Below, in pieces: positions 1 through 12,319 of a stretch of DNA of 64,000 bases. Made by a program: the position numbers and the translations under genes. Source of the stretch: an uncultured Pseudomonadota bacterium (GTDB lineage: Bacteria; Pseudomonadota; Gammaproteobacteria; Burkholderiales; Thiobacillaceae); contig CAILNT010000103.1 in the NCBI GenBank assembly GCA_903835655.1, positions 28,716 to 92,715 of the forward strand, given 5' to 3'. The notes beneath the pieces were generated by a model. That model saw only the letters and a list, made by a program, of their open reading frames with translations. It ran no database searches and was not told where the DNA came from. Position 1 is the stretch's first letter; each line of letters opens with the position of its first letter.

Positions 1-1530
1 CAGACCCCGAAGAAGCTGGCTTCCGGGCATCACGATGCGGCGTTCTACGATGTCCTGTGGCAAAGCGTGCGCAACTTCGGCCATTGGCGCGGCGAAATCT
101 GGAACCGGCGCAAGAATGGCGAGATCTTCCCGGAGTGGATCAGCATCGCCGCCGTGAATGACGGCAATGGCGAAACGACCCACTATACCTGTACCTTCAG
201 CGACATCAGCGAACGCAAGACCGCCGAAGCGCAGATACAGTATCTGTCCTCGCATGACGCGCTGACCGGCTTGCCCAACCGCATCCTGTTCAAGGATCGC
301 CTGGAAAGTGCCATCGCCTTCGCGGCGCGAGACCAGAGCAAGTTGGCCCTGCTCAACCTCGACCTCGACAACTTCCAGCTCCTCAACGATACCCTGGGAC
401 ATGGTGTGGGGGATGCCCTGCTGCGCGGCGTCGCCGCAAGGCTGAAGGCCTGCGTGCGCGACACGGACAGCCTCTGCCGCCTGGGCGGCGACGAGTTTCT
501 CGTCGCGCTGACCGGCATGCCGAACGCCGAGTCGGTCAGCACGGCGGCCATGAAGATACTCGAACAGGTCGCAAGCCCCATGGACCTGGAGGGACGCACC
601 CTCTCGCTGTCCTGTTCGATCGGCATATCCGTCTACCCGGACGATGGCTGTGACTGCGAGACCCTGATCAAGCGGGCGGACCAGGCCATGGTCCATGCCA
701 AGGAAGCCGGCCGGAACACCTTTCGCTACTACACCGAGCGGCTCAACCGCGACGGCCTCGAACGCCTGCGCATCGCCCACGACCTGCGTCAGGCGGTCCA
801 GTTGGGTCAATTCGCCTTGCACTATCAACCGCAGATCGATCTATCCACGGGCCGCCTCATCGGCGCCGAGGCCCTGATCCGCTGGAATCACCCGACCGAG
901 GGGCGGGTTCTGCCCAATCGATTCATCGCCATCGCCGAGCAGACCGGCCTCATCGTCGAGATTGGAGAATGGGTGCTGCGAGAAGCTTGCCGCCAGGCCG
1001 TGGCCTGGCAGAACGCGGGCCTGCCGCCCATGACGGTGGCGGTCAACATGTCAGGGGTGCAATTCCGGCGCGGCAATGTGTTGCAATCGCTGCGCGCGGC
1101 ACTCGATCAAAGCGGCCTGGCACCGTGTTATCTCGAGCTCGAGCTCACCGAGTCGGTCCTGCTGCATGACATGGAAAACATGCTCGGGCTGATCGGTCAA
1201 CTGAAAGAACTGGGCCTGAAACTAGCCATCGATGACTTTGGAACGGGCTATTCGAGCCTGGCCTACCTCAAGAAATTCAAGGTAGACAGCCTGAAGATCG
1301 ACCAGTCCTTCGTGCGCGACCTGGCCGACGACGCCGACGACAGGGCCCTGGTTCGCGCCATCGTGCAGATGGCCCACATCCTCAATCTGCGCACCATCGC
1401 CGAGGGCGTCGAAACCCTCGATCAACTGGAATTCCTGATCGAACAAGGATGTGATGAGGCCCAGGGCTATTACTACAGCAAGCCATTGCCGCCCGAACAG
1501 TTCGAGGCGTTTGTCATGGCAAAACGATGA
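1..1530 (+). CDS. PAS-GGDEF-EAL c-di-GMP protein (5' truncated by window edge)
   Basis: The reading frame is open from base 1, so the gene begins upstream of the window; a GTG at 67 is internal to the PAS domain and not a credible start. The visible order is the end of a PAS domain with its PAC segment (to about base 230), a GGDEF domain with intact RLGGDEF, and an EAL domain with intact EAL (GAEALIRW), the DDFGTGYSS loop and the KIDQSFV segment. By family knowledge this can be a diguanylate cyclase, a c-di-GMP phosphodiesterase or both; both catalytic signatures look complete. It converges on the E2 gene, with stops 6 bases apart. The direction of net activity cannot be judged from sequence. 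Confidence 0.93.
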   Translation, partial: QTPKKLASGHHDAAFYDVLWQSVRNFGHWRGEIWNRRKNGEIFPEWISIAAVNDGNGETTHYTCTFSDISERKTAEAQIQYLSSHDALTGLPNRILFKDRLESAIAFAARDQSKLALLNLDLDNFQLLNDTLGHGVGDALLRGVAARLKACVRDTDSLCRLGGDEFLVALTGMPNAESVSTAAMKILEQVASPMDLEGRTLSLSCSIGISVYPDDGCDCETLIKRADQAMVHAKEAGRNTFRYYTERLNRDGLERLRIAHDLRQAVQLGQFALHYQPQIDLSTGRLIGAEALIRWNHPTEGRVLPNRFIAIAEQTGLIVEIGEWVLREACRQAVAWQNAGLPPMTVAVNMSGVQFRRGNVLQSLRAALDQSGLAPCYLELELTESVLLHDMENMLGLIGQLKELGLKLAIDDFGTGYSSLAYLKKFKVDSLKIDQSFVRDLADDADDRALVRAIVQMAHILNLRTIAEGVETLDQLEFLIEQGCDEAQGYYYSKPLPPEQFEAFVMAKR

Positions 1531-1536
1531 ATCGGG

Positions 1537-2631
<1,095 letters not shown>

Positions 2632-3080
2632 GGTGGGCACCCAGAGTAGGAGAGGGGCGAGAATTATAAGCTTGGATTCGCCCCGCCCACTTGCGTATGG
2701 TTGCCACCGGCAGATCGGGGGGCCGGGCGTGACGCTGGGTCGCCGGCTTGGCAGCACGAGAGGAACCAGGCAGAGCATGCTCATGGCTGGGTGGCTGGAA
2801 ACCCTGGGTAATGGGAATCGCTGACTGTGTCGGGTCATGACGCTGCAACCAATCCGTGGCGGAACCGAAATACTTCATTTCCGGACGGCCAGTGTTCAGG
2901 AGTAAGATGACCGCCGTAGGAGTATCCCTATCGGAGAATGGTGGGTTTGATTCGGCTTATTGGACATCAGCAAAATCGTGTACACCCCAATATAGTATCC
3001 GCTTGGAGTAGCCAACAAATTGCTCCTTCAGAAATCCAGGAGCAATCAGATTGTTGAGTAACCGCTAATTTTTTCGACTT
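2632..3080. other. Intergenic region with no gene recognised
   Basis: This stretch lies between the chosen E2 start and the toxin-antitoxin pair. It contains only the unlikely E2 N-terminal extension and an AT-richer segment around 2930-3080. I see no conserved protein or RNA in it; it presumably holds the E2 promoter on the minus strand. Confidence 0.5.
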
Positions 3081-3112
3081 CGTTCATGGTTCGACAGGCT
3101 CACCACGAACGG
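3081..3112. repeat. Dispersed REP-like palindrome, copy 1
   Basis: The palindromic unit has the core GTTCGACAGGCTCA with CGTTC and GAACG ends. Related copies occur as paired arms at 33145-33217 and 63837-63909. All three are intergenic, as expected for repetitive extragenic palindromes. Confidence 0.75.
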
Positions 3113-3195
3113 AATCAATGATCAAGTCCTCACGTGCAAGTATGGCTCCAAGCCACTGGAAACAACCGACAAGAAATAGTACAGAAGGAGTCGCC

Positions 3196-3399
3196 ATGAG
3201 CACTATGAAGTTGCTTCAGGAAGCCTTGCGCTTGGCCCCACAGGACCGCTTTCTACTGATAGATGGACTCATGAAGAGCCTGGATACGCCAGACCCCCGG
3301 TTGGATGCCATCTGGGCCGAGGAAGCCGAAAAGCGCCTGGCAGCCTGCCGAGAAGGGCGCATGGAGGTCATCGCAATGGAAGAGGTGCTGGGCATATGA
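3196..3399 (+). CDS. Addiction module antitoxin (TIGR02574-like)
   Basis: A 67-residue protein of the short addiction-module component type, with an N-terminal helix, the LLIDGLMKSLD segment and an acidic C-terminal tail. The ATG at 3196 is preceded by a strong AGAAGGAG ribosome site five bases upstream, which decides the start over the upstream ATG at 3118. It overlaps the downstream toxin gene by 4 bases (ATGA), the usual arrangement for translationally coupled toxin-antitoxin pairs. By family knowledge it should bind and neutralise the toxin and repress its own promoter. Confidence 0.82.
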   Translation: MSTMKLLQEALRLAPQDRFLLIDGLMKSLDTPDPRLDAIWAEEAEKRLAACREGRMEVIAMEEVLGI

Positions 3400-3692
3400 A
3401 GGTTGGATTTTCCCGGCTGGCCAGGGACGAATTCAACGATGCGGAAATTTATTACGAGTTACAACAAACGGGTTTAGGCAAGGCATTCAAGGTAGAGGTC
3501 AAGCTGGCGATACAGCGCATGCTCAACTTCCCGTTGGCTTGGCCAGTGGAACGCGGAGAGGTTCGCAAATGCCTGGTGCACCGCTTCCCTTACAAATTGC
3601 TCTATGCCGTGGAACCGAATCGGCTGCTTGTCGTGGCTGTGGCTCACCAGCATCGCAATCCGGACTACTGGACGGAGCGGATGAGCTGGTGA
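3396..3692 (+). CDS. RelE/ParE family toxin
   Basis: A 98-residue RelE/ParE-superfamily protein. It starts with a beta strand and a long helix (ARDEFNDAEIYYELQQ) and ends with the typical strand pair containing RFPYKLLYAVE and VVAVAHQHRNPDYW. The C-terminal VAHQHRNPDYW is the conserved tail of this family. The gene overlaps the antitoxin stop by 4 bases. RelE members cleave mRNA at the ribosome and ParE members poison gyrase; sequence alone does not say which applies here. Confidence 0.85.
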   Translation: MKVGFSRLARDEFNDAEIYYELQQTGLGKAFKVEVKLAIQRMLNFPLAWPVERGEVRKCLVHRFPYKLLYAVEPNRLLVVAVAHQHRNPDYWTERMSW

Positions 3693-3717
3693 TCAGCCCA
3701 TCGATAATTATCCGGGC

Positions 3718-4650
3718 TCAGTGCGCGTGTCGCGCCGCACGGCTCGCCAGGTACGATTCGATCAAATGCAGGCCCAGCACCAGATCGTCGCCCAGGGGTA
3801 TGGCACCGCAGCGCTGCAATTCGTCCTTCCTCGCCAGCGAATATTGGCTGCCGACGAAGACTGGAATGTCGACCGCGTCGGTCAGCCAGGCGATGTCCCG
3901 CAGCGAGACCTCCGGGTCCGCCACATCGCGACCTGCCACGAGGATGGCCTGCGCGTGACAGGCACTGCTGACGGGCCGCATCTGGCGTATGGGCATATTG
4001 GCCCCCAGGTAGATCACTCGACGACCCGACTGCAGGATGCCCAGTGCGCACAACAGCAAACCGATCTCGTGGCTCTCGTGCGGCAGACAGGCCAGGATCA
4101 TCGGGCGCCCCCGCGGCAGGCCCAGGCTGTGATGCAGACGCGCGCCCAGCTTGTTGCGCAGCCAGGCACTGAAGAAGTGCTCTTCGGCGATGCCGGTCTC
4201 GCGGCTGGCCCAGCGCAGCCCGAGCCGCTCCAGCACCGGTATCACCAGGTTGCGGGTGACCAGGTCGATGGGGTAGAGGGCACAGGCCTCGTTGTAGAGG
4301 AGATCGAGGCGCTCCGTGCTGAAGTCTTCCAGCGCGCGCAGGGTCTCCAGGATGACGCCTTGCCAGACGCCATCCCCGTTTACCGGCTGCGTGACCGCGT
4401 TCTGCCACCCAACTTCCCGGTCGAGCAGGGGTGCGATGTCCGCCAGGCCCACGCCTTGTACAAGTAATTCCTGTAGCCGCAGCACTCTTTGTACATCGAC
4501 CTGGCTGTACAGGCGGTGGCCGGACTGGGTGCGGGTCGGCCGCAGCAAGCCATGGCGATTCTCCCAGGCCCGCAGGGTCGAGGCGTTCACGCCGGTGAGT
4601 CGCACCAGTTCCCGGATCGGGAAGTAGGCAGTCTGGGTTTCGTTGTTCAT
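3718..4650 (-). CDS. MerR-type regulator with adenosylcobalamin-binding domain (CarH/LitR-like)
   Basis: A 310-residue protein with an N-terminal MerR winged helix (residues about 10-75, VNASTLRAWENRHGLLRPTR) and a C-terminal B12-binding module. Two signatures of the CarH/LitR light-sensing family are visible: W147 followed by nine residues and E157-H158, and an E192-x-H194 motif (HESHE) in place of the DxH of B12 enzymes. In that family adenosylcobalamin holds a DNA-binding tetramer in the dark and light breaks it. The start is the ATG at 4650. The frame is open further upstream, but that segment overlaps the putative operator. The gene is divergent from the cytochrome cluster beginning at 4796, which is its likely target together with itself. 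Photoreception is inference from the motifs. Confidence 0.85.
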   Translation of the reverse strand: MNNETQTAYFPIRELVRLTGVNASTLRAWENRHGLLRPTRTQSGHRLYSQVDVQRVLRLQELLVQGVGLADIAPLLDREVGWQNAVTQPVNGDGVWQGVILETLRALEDFSTERLDLLYNEACALYPIDLVTRNLVIPVLERLGLRWASRETGIAEEHFFSAWLRNKLGARLHHSLGLPRGRPMILACLPHESHEIGLLLCALGILQSGRRVIYLGANMPIRQMRPVSSACHAQAILVAGRDVADPEVSLRDIAWLTDAVDIPVFVGSQYSLARKDELQRCGAIPLGDDLVLGLHLIESYLASRAARHAH

Positions 4651-4657
4651 GGTGTCA

Positions 4658-4699
4658 TTGTATAGAAATAGTTGTACAAATACATGAAATATGTACAAT
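4658..4699. promoter_or_regulatory. Candidate operator: two TGTACA boxes between the MerR/B12 regulator and the cytochrome genes
   Basis: TGTACA occurs at 4673-4678 and again at 4692-4697, 13 bases apart, each itself palindromic. An embedded inverted repeat TACAT-N5-ATGTA spans 4681-4695, and ATTGTA at 4658 is mirrored by TACAAT ending at 4699. The site lies just upstream of the regulator start and about 100 bases upstream of the cytochrome gene. TGTACA-type direct repeats are reported for LitR/CarA regulators, so autoregulation plus control of the cytochromes is plausible. Confidence 0.55.
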
Positions 4700-4795
4700 A
4701 CGCCCCATCGAGAGATTGCGGGAGGGCAACGTACCCCGCAATACATAAGCAACTTATAATTTACTCACTTACCACCCACCCTCAGGAGCCGCACC

Positions 4796-5191
4796 ATGAA
4801 AATCACCCTCGCCGTAGCCACCCTCGCGCTGATCGCCTCTTCCGCCATGGCTGCTGACCCTGTGGCCGGCCAGCAGAAGGCCACCGCCTGCATGGCCTGT
4901 CATGGCAATGCCAATTTCGGCGGCATCTTCTACACGCTGCAACTGGCTGGCCGCAATGCAGACAAGCTGATGATCAAGACCATGAAGTACAAGACCCTCA
5001 AGAAGTTGCACCCCATGATGAACCTCGTCACCACCTTCTACAGCGAGAAGGAACTCGAGGATGTCAGCGCCTATTACCAATCCCTGGGCAAGCCCGCGTT
5101 CACCTCACCCCTGTTCACCATCCAGGGAGACGAAGAAGCGGTTTCCGTCGCTCCCCAGGCCATGAACTCTGCGGCGAAGCCCGGTAACTGA
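4796..5191 (+). CDS. Periplasmic class I cytochrome c
   Basis: A 131-residue protein with a Sec signal peptide ending at AMA-A (about residue 19) and one heme c site CMACH at residues 32-36. Methionines in the HPMMN segment are candidates for the distal ligand. The rest resembles single-domain c-type cytochromes such as c553/c4-like electron carriers. It is first in a plus-strand cluster with SHP and DHC, 17 bases ahead of the next gene, so co-transcription is likely. It is divergent from the B12-binding MerR regulator. Confidence 0.88.
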   Translation: MKITLAVATLALIASSAMAADPVAGQQKATACMACHGNANFGGIFYTLQLAGRNADKLMIKTMKYKTLKKLHPMMNLVTTFYSEKELEDVSAYYQSLGKPAFTSPLFTIQGDEEAVSVAPQAMNSAAKPGN

Positions 5192-5208
5192 AGCGACGCC
5201 AACCAGGG

Positions 5209-5595
5209 ATGAAAACCTCTGCCTGCCTCCTGCTCCTGGGAATGTCGCTTCCCGTGCTGGCCGACACGCCGCAGCAGATCCTCGAACGTCTGCAAGTCGA
5301 GGCGGGGGCTGCGGCCTCCCCGGAGCGCGGCAAGCAGCTCTATCTCGGGAAGTTCGGCGGCGGCAAGACGGACTCCTGTTCCACCTGCCATACCACCAAC
5401 CCTCGGGACGCGGGGCGCCACGCACGTACCAACAAGGTCATCGAGGCGCTGGCCCCCAGCGCCAACCGGGAACGCTTCAGCGATCCCGAGAAAGTGGAAA
5501 AATGGTTCAAACGCAACTGCAATGAAGTCCTCAACCGCGCCTGCACTGCGCGAGAGAAGTCGGACTTCATCGCCTACCTCCTGACACAGAGGTAA
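5209..5595 (+). CDS. SHP-type cytochrome c (DUF1924)
   Basis: A 128-residue protein with a signal peptide (cleavage near VLA-D) and one heme site CSTCH. The GGGKTDSCSTCH context and the C-terminal WFKRNCNEVLNRACT...KSDFIAYL segment match the DUF1924 / sphaeroides heme protein family. Members are high-spin cytochromes that can bind small ligands such as oxygen or NO and accept electrons from a diheme cytochrome. The two extra cysteines (NC and AC) fit the SHP disulfide. It lies directly ahead of the DHC gene, reproducing the conserved shp-dhc pairing; no cytochrome b561 gene follows. Confidence 0.87.
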   Translation: MKTSACLLLLGMSLPVLADTPQQILERLQVEAGAAASPERGKQLYLGKFGGGKTDSCSTCHTTNPRDAGRHARTNKVIEALAPSANRERFSDPEKVEKWFKRNCNEVLNRACTAREKSDFIAYLLTQR

Positions 5596-5601
5596 GCCGC
5601 C

Positions 5602-6084
5602 ATGCGCACGATCCTTCTGCCACTCCTGCTCCTGGCGGGCGTCGAGGCGGATGCCGGCGTGGTCCTGCCCATGCCGGCCTCGCCCCTTTACCGCAGCGAA
5701 TGCGGCAGTTGCCACACGGCCTACGCACCCGGCTTCCTGCCCGCGCGTTCCTGGAAAAAGCTGATGGCCGAACTCGATCACCACTTCGGCGAAGAGGCCA
5801 GCCTGAAGGACGCCGAGCGCGACCTTCTGTCCAGCCAGTTGCAGGCCCTGGCGCTGGATACGCCCAATGCCAACCCCGTCATTGCCGCCCGCAACGGCGG
5901 CGCATGGGCCGCAACCACGCCTTTGCGCCTGAGCACCTCGCCGTTCTTCCACTACCTGCATGACGAAGTCCCGGACAGCATCTGGCGACGCCCGAAAATC
6001 GCCAGCAAGGCCAACTGCGGCGCCTGCCACAGGCAAGCCGACACAGGCCGTTATCCCGAAGCCGAAATCAACATTCCCCAATAA
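5602..6084 (+). CDS. Diheme cytochrome c (DHC)
   Basis: A 160-residue secreted protein with two heme c motifs, CGSCH near residue 35 and CGACH near residue 139, the spacing typical of the DHC family. The LPARSWKKLMAELDHHFGE segment is a family hallmark. DHC is known as the electron donor partner of SHP, whose gene lies 6 bases upstream, so the two probably form one redox module in the periplasm. The ATG at 5602 follows a weak ribosome site and gives an intact signal peptide (LLPLLLLAGVEADA). Confidence 0.87.
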   Translation: MRTILLPLLLLAGVEADAGVVLPMPASPLYRSECGSCHTAYAPGFLPARSWKKLMAELDHHFGEEASLKDAERDLLSSQLQALALDTPNANPVIAARNGGAWAATTPLRLSTSPFFHYLHDEVPDSIWRRPKIASKANCGACHRQADTGRYPEAEINIPQ

Positions 6085-6103
6085 ACCCATCGAGCGCCCT
6101 GAC

Positions 6104-6490
6104 ATGCATCGTCTCACCCTGCCCATGGCACTCTCCTGTTTCCTGCTGGCGACCCCGGCCCAGGCCTTTTTCGATGAAATCGTCGTCGGCATGACCAGTG
6201 TCAGCAACAACCTCATCCATAGCGGTGAGAGCGTAACCAAGCATTCCATCAGCACCACCTCGACCACGGTGCTGGTTCTGTCTCATGACATCGGCAAGAT
6301 GGCCGACAAGATCGGCCTGATGGCGGATCGAATCGGTGTCATGGCCGACCGCATCGTGCTCACCGAGTCGATGATGGCGAAGTTTGCCCACAAGGTTGTC
6401 GATACCGGCGCGGCGGCGGCGAAACCGGCCGAGGTCGTGCCGCTCGCCTGCGGCCTGGACACGACGGACGAGGCATCGCCGATCTGCTGA
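6104..6490 (+). CDS. Secreted protein with tandem MADxIG heptads
   Basis: The ATG at 6104 gives a 128-residue protein with a clear signal peptide (cleavage near AQA-F). The upstream part of the open frame overlaps the DHC gene in another frame and is not used. The distinctive part is a run of near-exact seven-residue repeats, KMADKIG, LMADRIG, VMADRIV, at about residues 65-85, which should form an amphipathic helix or coiled coil. No heme site or enzyme motif is visible. It begins 19 bases after the DHC stop and probably belongs to the same transcript. I do not recognise a function; a structural or partner-binding role with the cytochromes is a guess. Confidence 0.75.
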   Translation: MHRLTLPMALSCFLLATPAQAFFDEIVVGMTSVSNNLIHSGESVTKHSISTTSTTVLVLSHDIGKMADKIGLMADRIGVMADRIVLTESMMAKFAHKVVDTGAAAAKPAEVVPLACGLDTTDEASPIC

Positions 6491-6596
6491 TTCCAGGATG
6501 CTGCGAGGCCCGAATTCGGCGCTTGCACCGGCGCACATATGCCATGCCGGGTTGCAAGGCTGCTAGCATCCGAACTTCCCCCCGATGGAAGCCGCC

Positions 6597-7934
6597 ATGC
6601 CCCTGCAAGCCCCCGCGCCACGAAGCGCCGACCTGCGTATCGACGCCGGCTGGATCATTCCCGTCGAACCCAGCGCCCAGGTGCATACCGGACACAGCCT
6701 GCTGCTGAAGGACGGGCGCATCGCCGCTCTGCTGCCGGACACCGAGGCGGATGCCTGGGAATGCCACGAACGACTGCGCCTGCCCGGTCACGTACTGATT
6801 CCCGGCCTCGTCAACCTGCACACCCATGCAGCCATGACGCTACTCCGTGGGTACGCCGACGACCTGCCGCTGATGGACTGGCTCAATCACCACATCTGGC
6901 CGGCCGAGGCGCGCCATGCCGGGCAGGATTTCGTGCGCGACGGCACGAGGCTGGCCTGCCTGGAGATGATCCGGGGCGGCATCACCTGCTTCAACGACAT
7001 GTATTTCTTCGCCGAAACCGCGGTGGAGGCGGCGACACAGGCGGGCATGCGCATCGCCGCCGGGCTGATTCTGGTGGATTTCCCCACCGCCTATGCCGCC
7101 GATCCCGATGGCTATCTGCAAAAGGGTCTGGCCCTGCGCGACGCCCATGGCGACAATCCCCTGGCGAGCTTCTGCCTGGCGCCGCACGCCCCCTACACGG
7201 TGGGGGACCGCAGCCTGGAAAAGATCATGACCTACGCCGAACAGCTCGACCTGCCGGTGCACATGCATCTGCATGAGACCCGGGACGAGTTGCAGGCCAG
7301 CGTCGAGCAATATGGCGTGCGCCCACTCGCCCGCTTGAAAGCGCTAGGACTGCTCTCACCCGGTCTGATCGCGGTCCATGGCGTGCATCTGGACGACACG
7401 GAGATCGGCTGGCTGGCGGATCACGGCTGTCATGTGGCGCACTGCCCTGCCTCCAACCTCAAGCTCGGCAGCGGCATCGCCCCCGTGGCCCGGTTACTGG
7501 CGGCGGGCGTGAACATCGGCCTCGGCACGGATGGCGCCGCCAGCAACAACCGACTCGACCTCCTGGGCGAGATGCGTCTGGCGGCCCTGCTCGCCAAGGG
7601 TTTGGCCCACGACCCCACCACCTTGCCCGCCGCCCAGGCGCTGGAGATGGCCACCCTGGCGGGCGCTCGGGCACTCGGTCTGGACCAGGAAATCGGTTCC
7701 CTGGTTCCAGGCAAGCAGGCCGACATCGTCGCCATCGACCTGTCCGGCCCCGGCAGCCAACCCTGCTACGATCCACTCTCCGATCTGGTCTACAGCGTCG
7801 GCCGGGAACAGGTCAGCCATGTATGGGTCGGCGGCCGGCTGCGCGTGGAAAAAGGCGTCTGCCTCAGCCTGGATCGCGGCGAAATCCTGCGCGCCGCGAG
7901 TGGTTGGAGAAATGCGATCAAGCCGCGCAGATAG
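6597..7934 (+). CDS. mtaD: 5-methylthioadenosine/S-adenosylhomocysteine deaminase (TRZ/ATZ family)
   Basis: A cytosolic amidohydrolase of about 445 residues that deaminates S-adenosylhomocysteine or methylthioadenosine in purine and methionine salvage. Metal-binding motifs are visible: HTH in LVNLHTHAAMTLLRG, the second histidine pair in HMHLHETRDE, and LGTDGAASNN with the catalytic Asp. The LPLMDWLNHHIWPAE segment is typical of the MtaD/TRZ group. Two in-frame ATGs compete; the one at 6597 has GGAAG five bases upstream and is preferred over 6585. It appears to be transcribed alone. Confidence 0.88.
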   Translation: MPLQAPAPRSADLRIDAGWIIPVEPSAQVHTGHSLLLKDGRIAALLPDTEADAWECHERLRLPGHVLIPGLVNLHTHAAMTLLRGYADDLPLMDWLNHHIWPAEARHAGQDFVRDGTRLACLEMIRGGITCFNDMYFFAETAVEAATQAGMRIAAGLILVDFPTAYAADPDGYLQKGLALRDAHGDNPLASFCLAPHAPYTVGDRSLEKIMTYAEQLDLPVHMHLHETRDELQASVEQYGVRPLARLKALGLLSPGLIAVHGVHLDDTEIGWLADHGCHVAHCPASNLKLGSGIAPVARLLAAGVNIGLGTDGAASNNRLDLLGEMRLAALLAKGLAHDPTTLPAAQALEMATLAGARALGLDQEIGSLVPGKQADIVAIDLSGPGSQPCYDPLSDLVYSVGREQVSHVWVGGRLRVEKGVCLSLDRGEILRAASGWRNAIKPRR

Positions 7935-7972
7935 ACAAGCGCCGGACGCAGCGCGGGCCGACGGGTGCGGGC

Positions 7973-9129
7973 TCACACCCAGACATCGGGCGCACCACCC
8001 TTCCTGGGCTTCATGGACTCCAGTACCGAGGCGAATTGGCGGTCAAAATTCACCCCCAGCTCGAACAGGCTCAGAATACTCTCCGCGCTTTGCTGGATCG
8101 TCGAGCTGACGGTCGCTTCCTGGCTGCCGGTGAGACCGAGGTGCACATAGGATTTTTCGATCTCGTCGACCAAGGCCTGCAACAGCAGGCGCGTTTCGAT
8201 CTGCTGTTTACGATAGCCGTCGCGGATGTCTTCGAGGGTGCAGTAACTTTCGTTGGAGGCGATCATGAGCGTCTCAGCGCGCGCGGCCGATTCGCGCCGC
8301 ATCTCTATGGTTTCCGCCAGCGCCTCGGCCGATTCGACCAGGAAGTTGAGATAGCTGGTCAGGCGTTGCGCGGACGCTTCGTCCCTGGGCATATTGAGGA
8401 TAAGCAAGGAGACGATGGCGCCGTTGAGTATCAGTCGCTGGCCCAGACGAAACTCGCGCCCCAGTGAGGCGGCATGTTCCAGGATGGACAGTTCCAGCGC
8501 CGAGGGGGCCCCGGCCGGCGTCGCGGTGAACGTCCCCTCCGCATGGCGTATCTGCACATGGCAGGTGATGCCGTAATCTCCCGCCGCTTGCATGAGCGCG
8601 TTCGCCAGGGAGGCGTAATCCGTGACGCGCAGCGTGCTTTGCAGGAAGTCCAGCAGCACTCTGGTTTCGCCAACCTCGTGCAGGATACGAAGGGTGGATT
8701 CCTGCAACTGCGATTTCTCGGCCCCAATCTGCGTGGCCTCGCGATGGCGCGCGTAGGCACGCTGCGCCTGGAGCAGGACGATATCGGGATCGAAGGGCTT
8801 GCTGATGAAGTCGCAGCCCCCCGCGTCGAAAGCGAGCAAGCGTTCTTGCAGCGTATCGTGGCTGGAGACGAAAATTACCGGCATGGTCAACCCGGCTTGA
8901 CGCAAGCGCTGACAAGTCTGGTAACCGTCGAGCATGTCCATTTCGATGTCGAGCAAGAGCACGCCGGGTTCGGGTGCAGCCACGCCGTTGACCGGACGGA
9001 GTCGTTCCAGTATCTCCTCGCCGCTACTCGCCTGCCTTACCTCGAAGGCCACGCCGAGGGCGATGGCCAGGGTCTCGCGCACGATGAAGTCGTCGTCGAC
9101 GACCCACGCTGTGGGTTGGGTAACCTGGT

Positions 9130-9133
<4 letters not shown>
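7973..9133 (-). CDS. Response regulator: receiver plus GAF-like and coiled-coil output
   Basis: A 386-residue protein with an N-terminal CheY-like receiver (about 10-125; phosphorylation Asp in [12 protein letters not shown], conserved Lys in FISKPFDPD). A linker helix, a GAF-like middle region (about 145-290) and a helical C-terminus follow. No DNA-binding, GGDEF or HD output is seen, so it may act through protein contacts. The ATG overlaps the stop of the upstream hybrid kinase by 4 bases, which makes that kinase the obvious phosphodonor. The frame is open far upstream but only as a shadow of the kinase gene. Confidence 0.85.
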
Positions 9134-12009
<2,876 letters not shown>

Positions 12010-12252
12010 TGCTATTCCTTGTAGGATGCCGACATCGCGCCGTTGAACCGTGTACTACCACTATCGCATTTCCCCATAGCCGAGCATTATCGACTGTTTT
12101 AGAGACTATTCTAATCGCCGCCGGGTACACCGGAAATCTATCGCGGGATTTTGTTGTATTTTCGCGCCGGTCGCGGCGCTTTCCCCGCGAGCGGGCAGTT
12201 AGCGCGGGTGAGGGCTCCCGCCGCCAGGTGGGTGCACCCTGCCGGGCGCACC

Positions 12253-12280
12253 AAAAAAAACGCCGGCACGAATGCCGGCG
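12253..12280 (-). terminator. Rho-independent terminator downstream of dnaK
   Basis: On the minus strand a GC-rich perfect stem, CGCCGGCA with TGCCGGCG across a short TTCG loop, is followed by eight T residues. It lies 40 bases beyond the dnaK stop and should end the grpE-dnaK transcript. Confidence 0.9.
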
Positions 12281-12319
12281 CCACGCGAAGGGCGGCCTGC
12301 GCCGCCATTCCGCCGCGAC

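Noticed and set aside
2632..2838. N-terminal extension of the E2 protein from the ATG at 2838
   Set aside because: The extra 69 residues are proline/serine-rich, unlike any E2, while the GTG at 2631 gives the expected lipoyl-domain start.
5074..6267. A long open frame on the minus strand opposite the cytochrome genes
   Set aside because: It lies antisense to three genes with clear heme motifs and signal peptides, has no recognisable domain and is a by-product of high GC.
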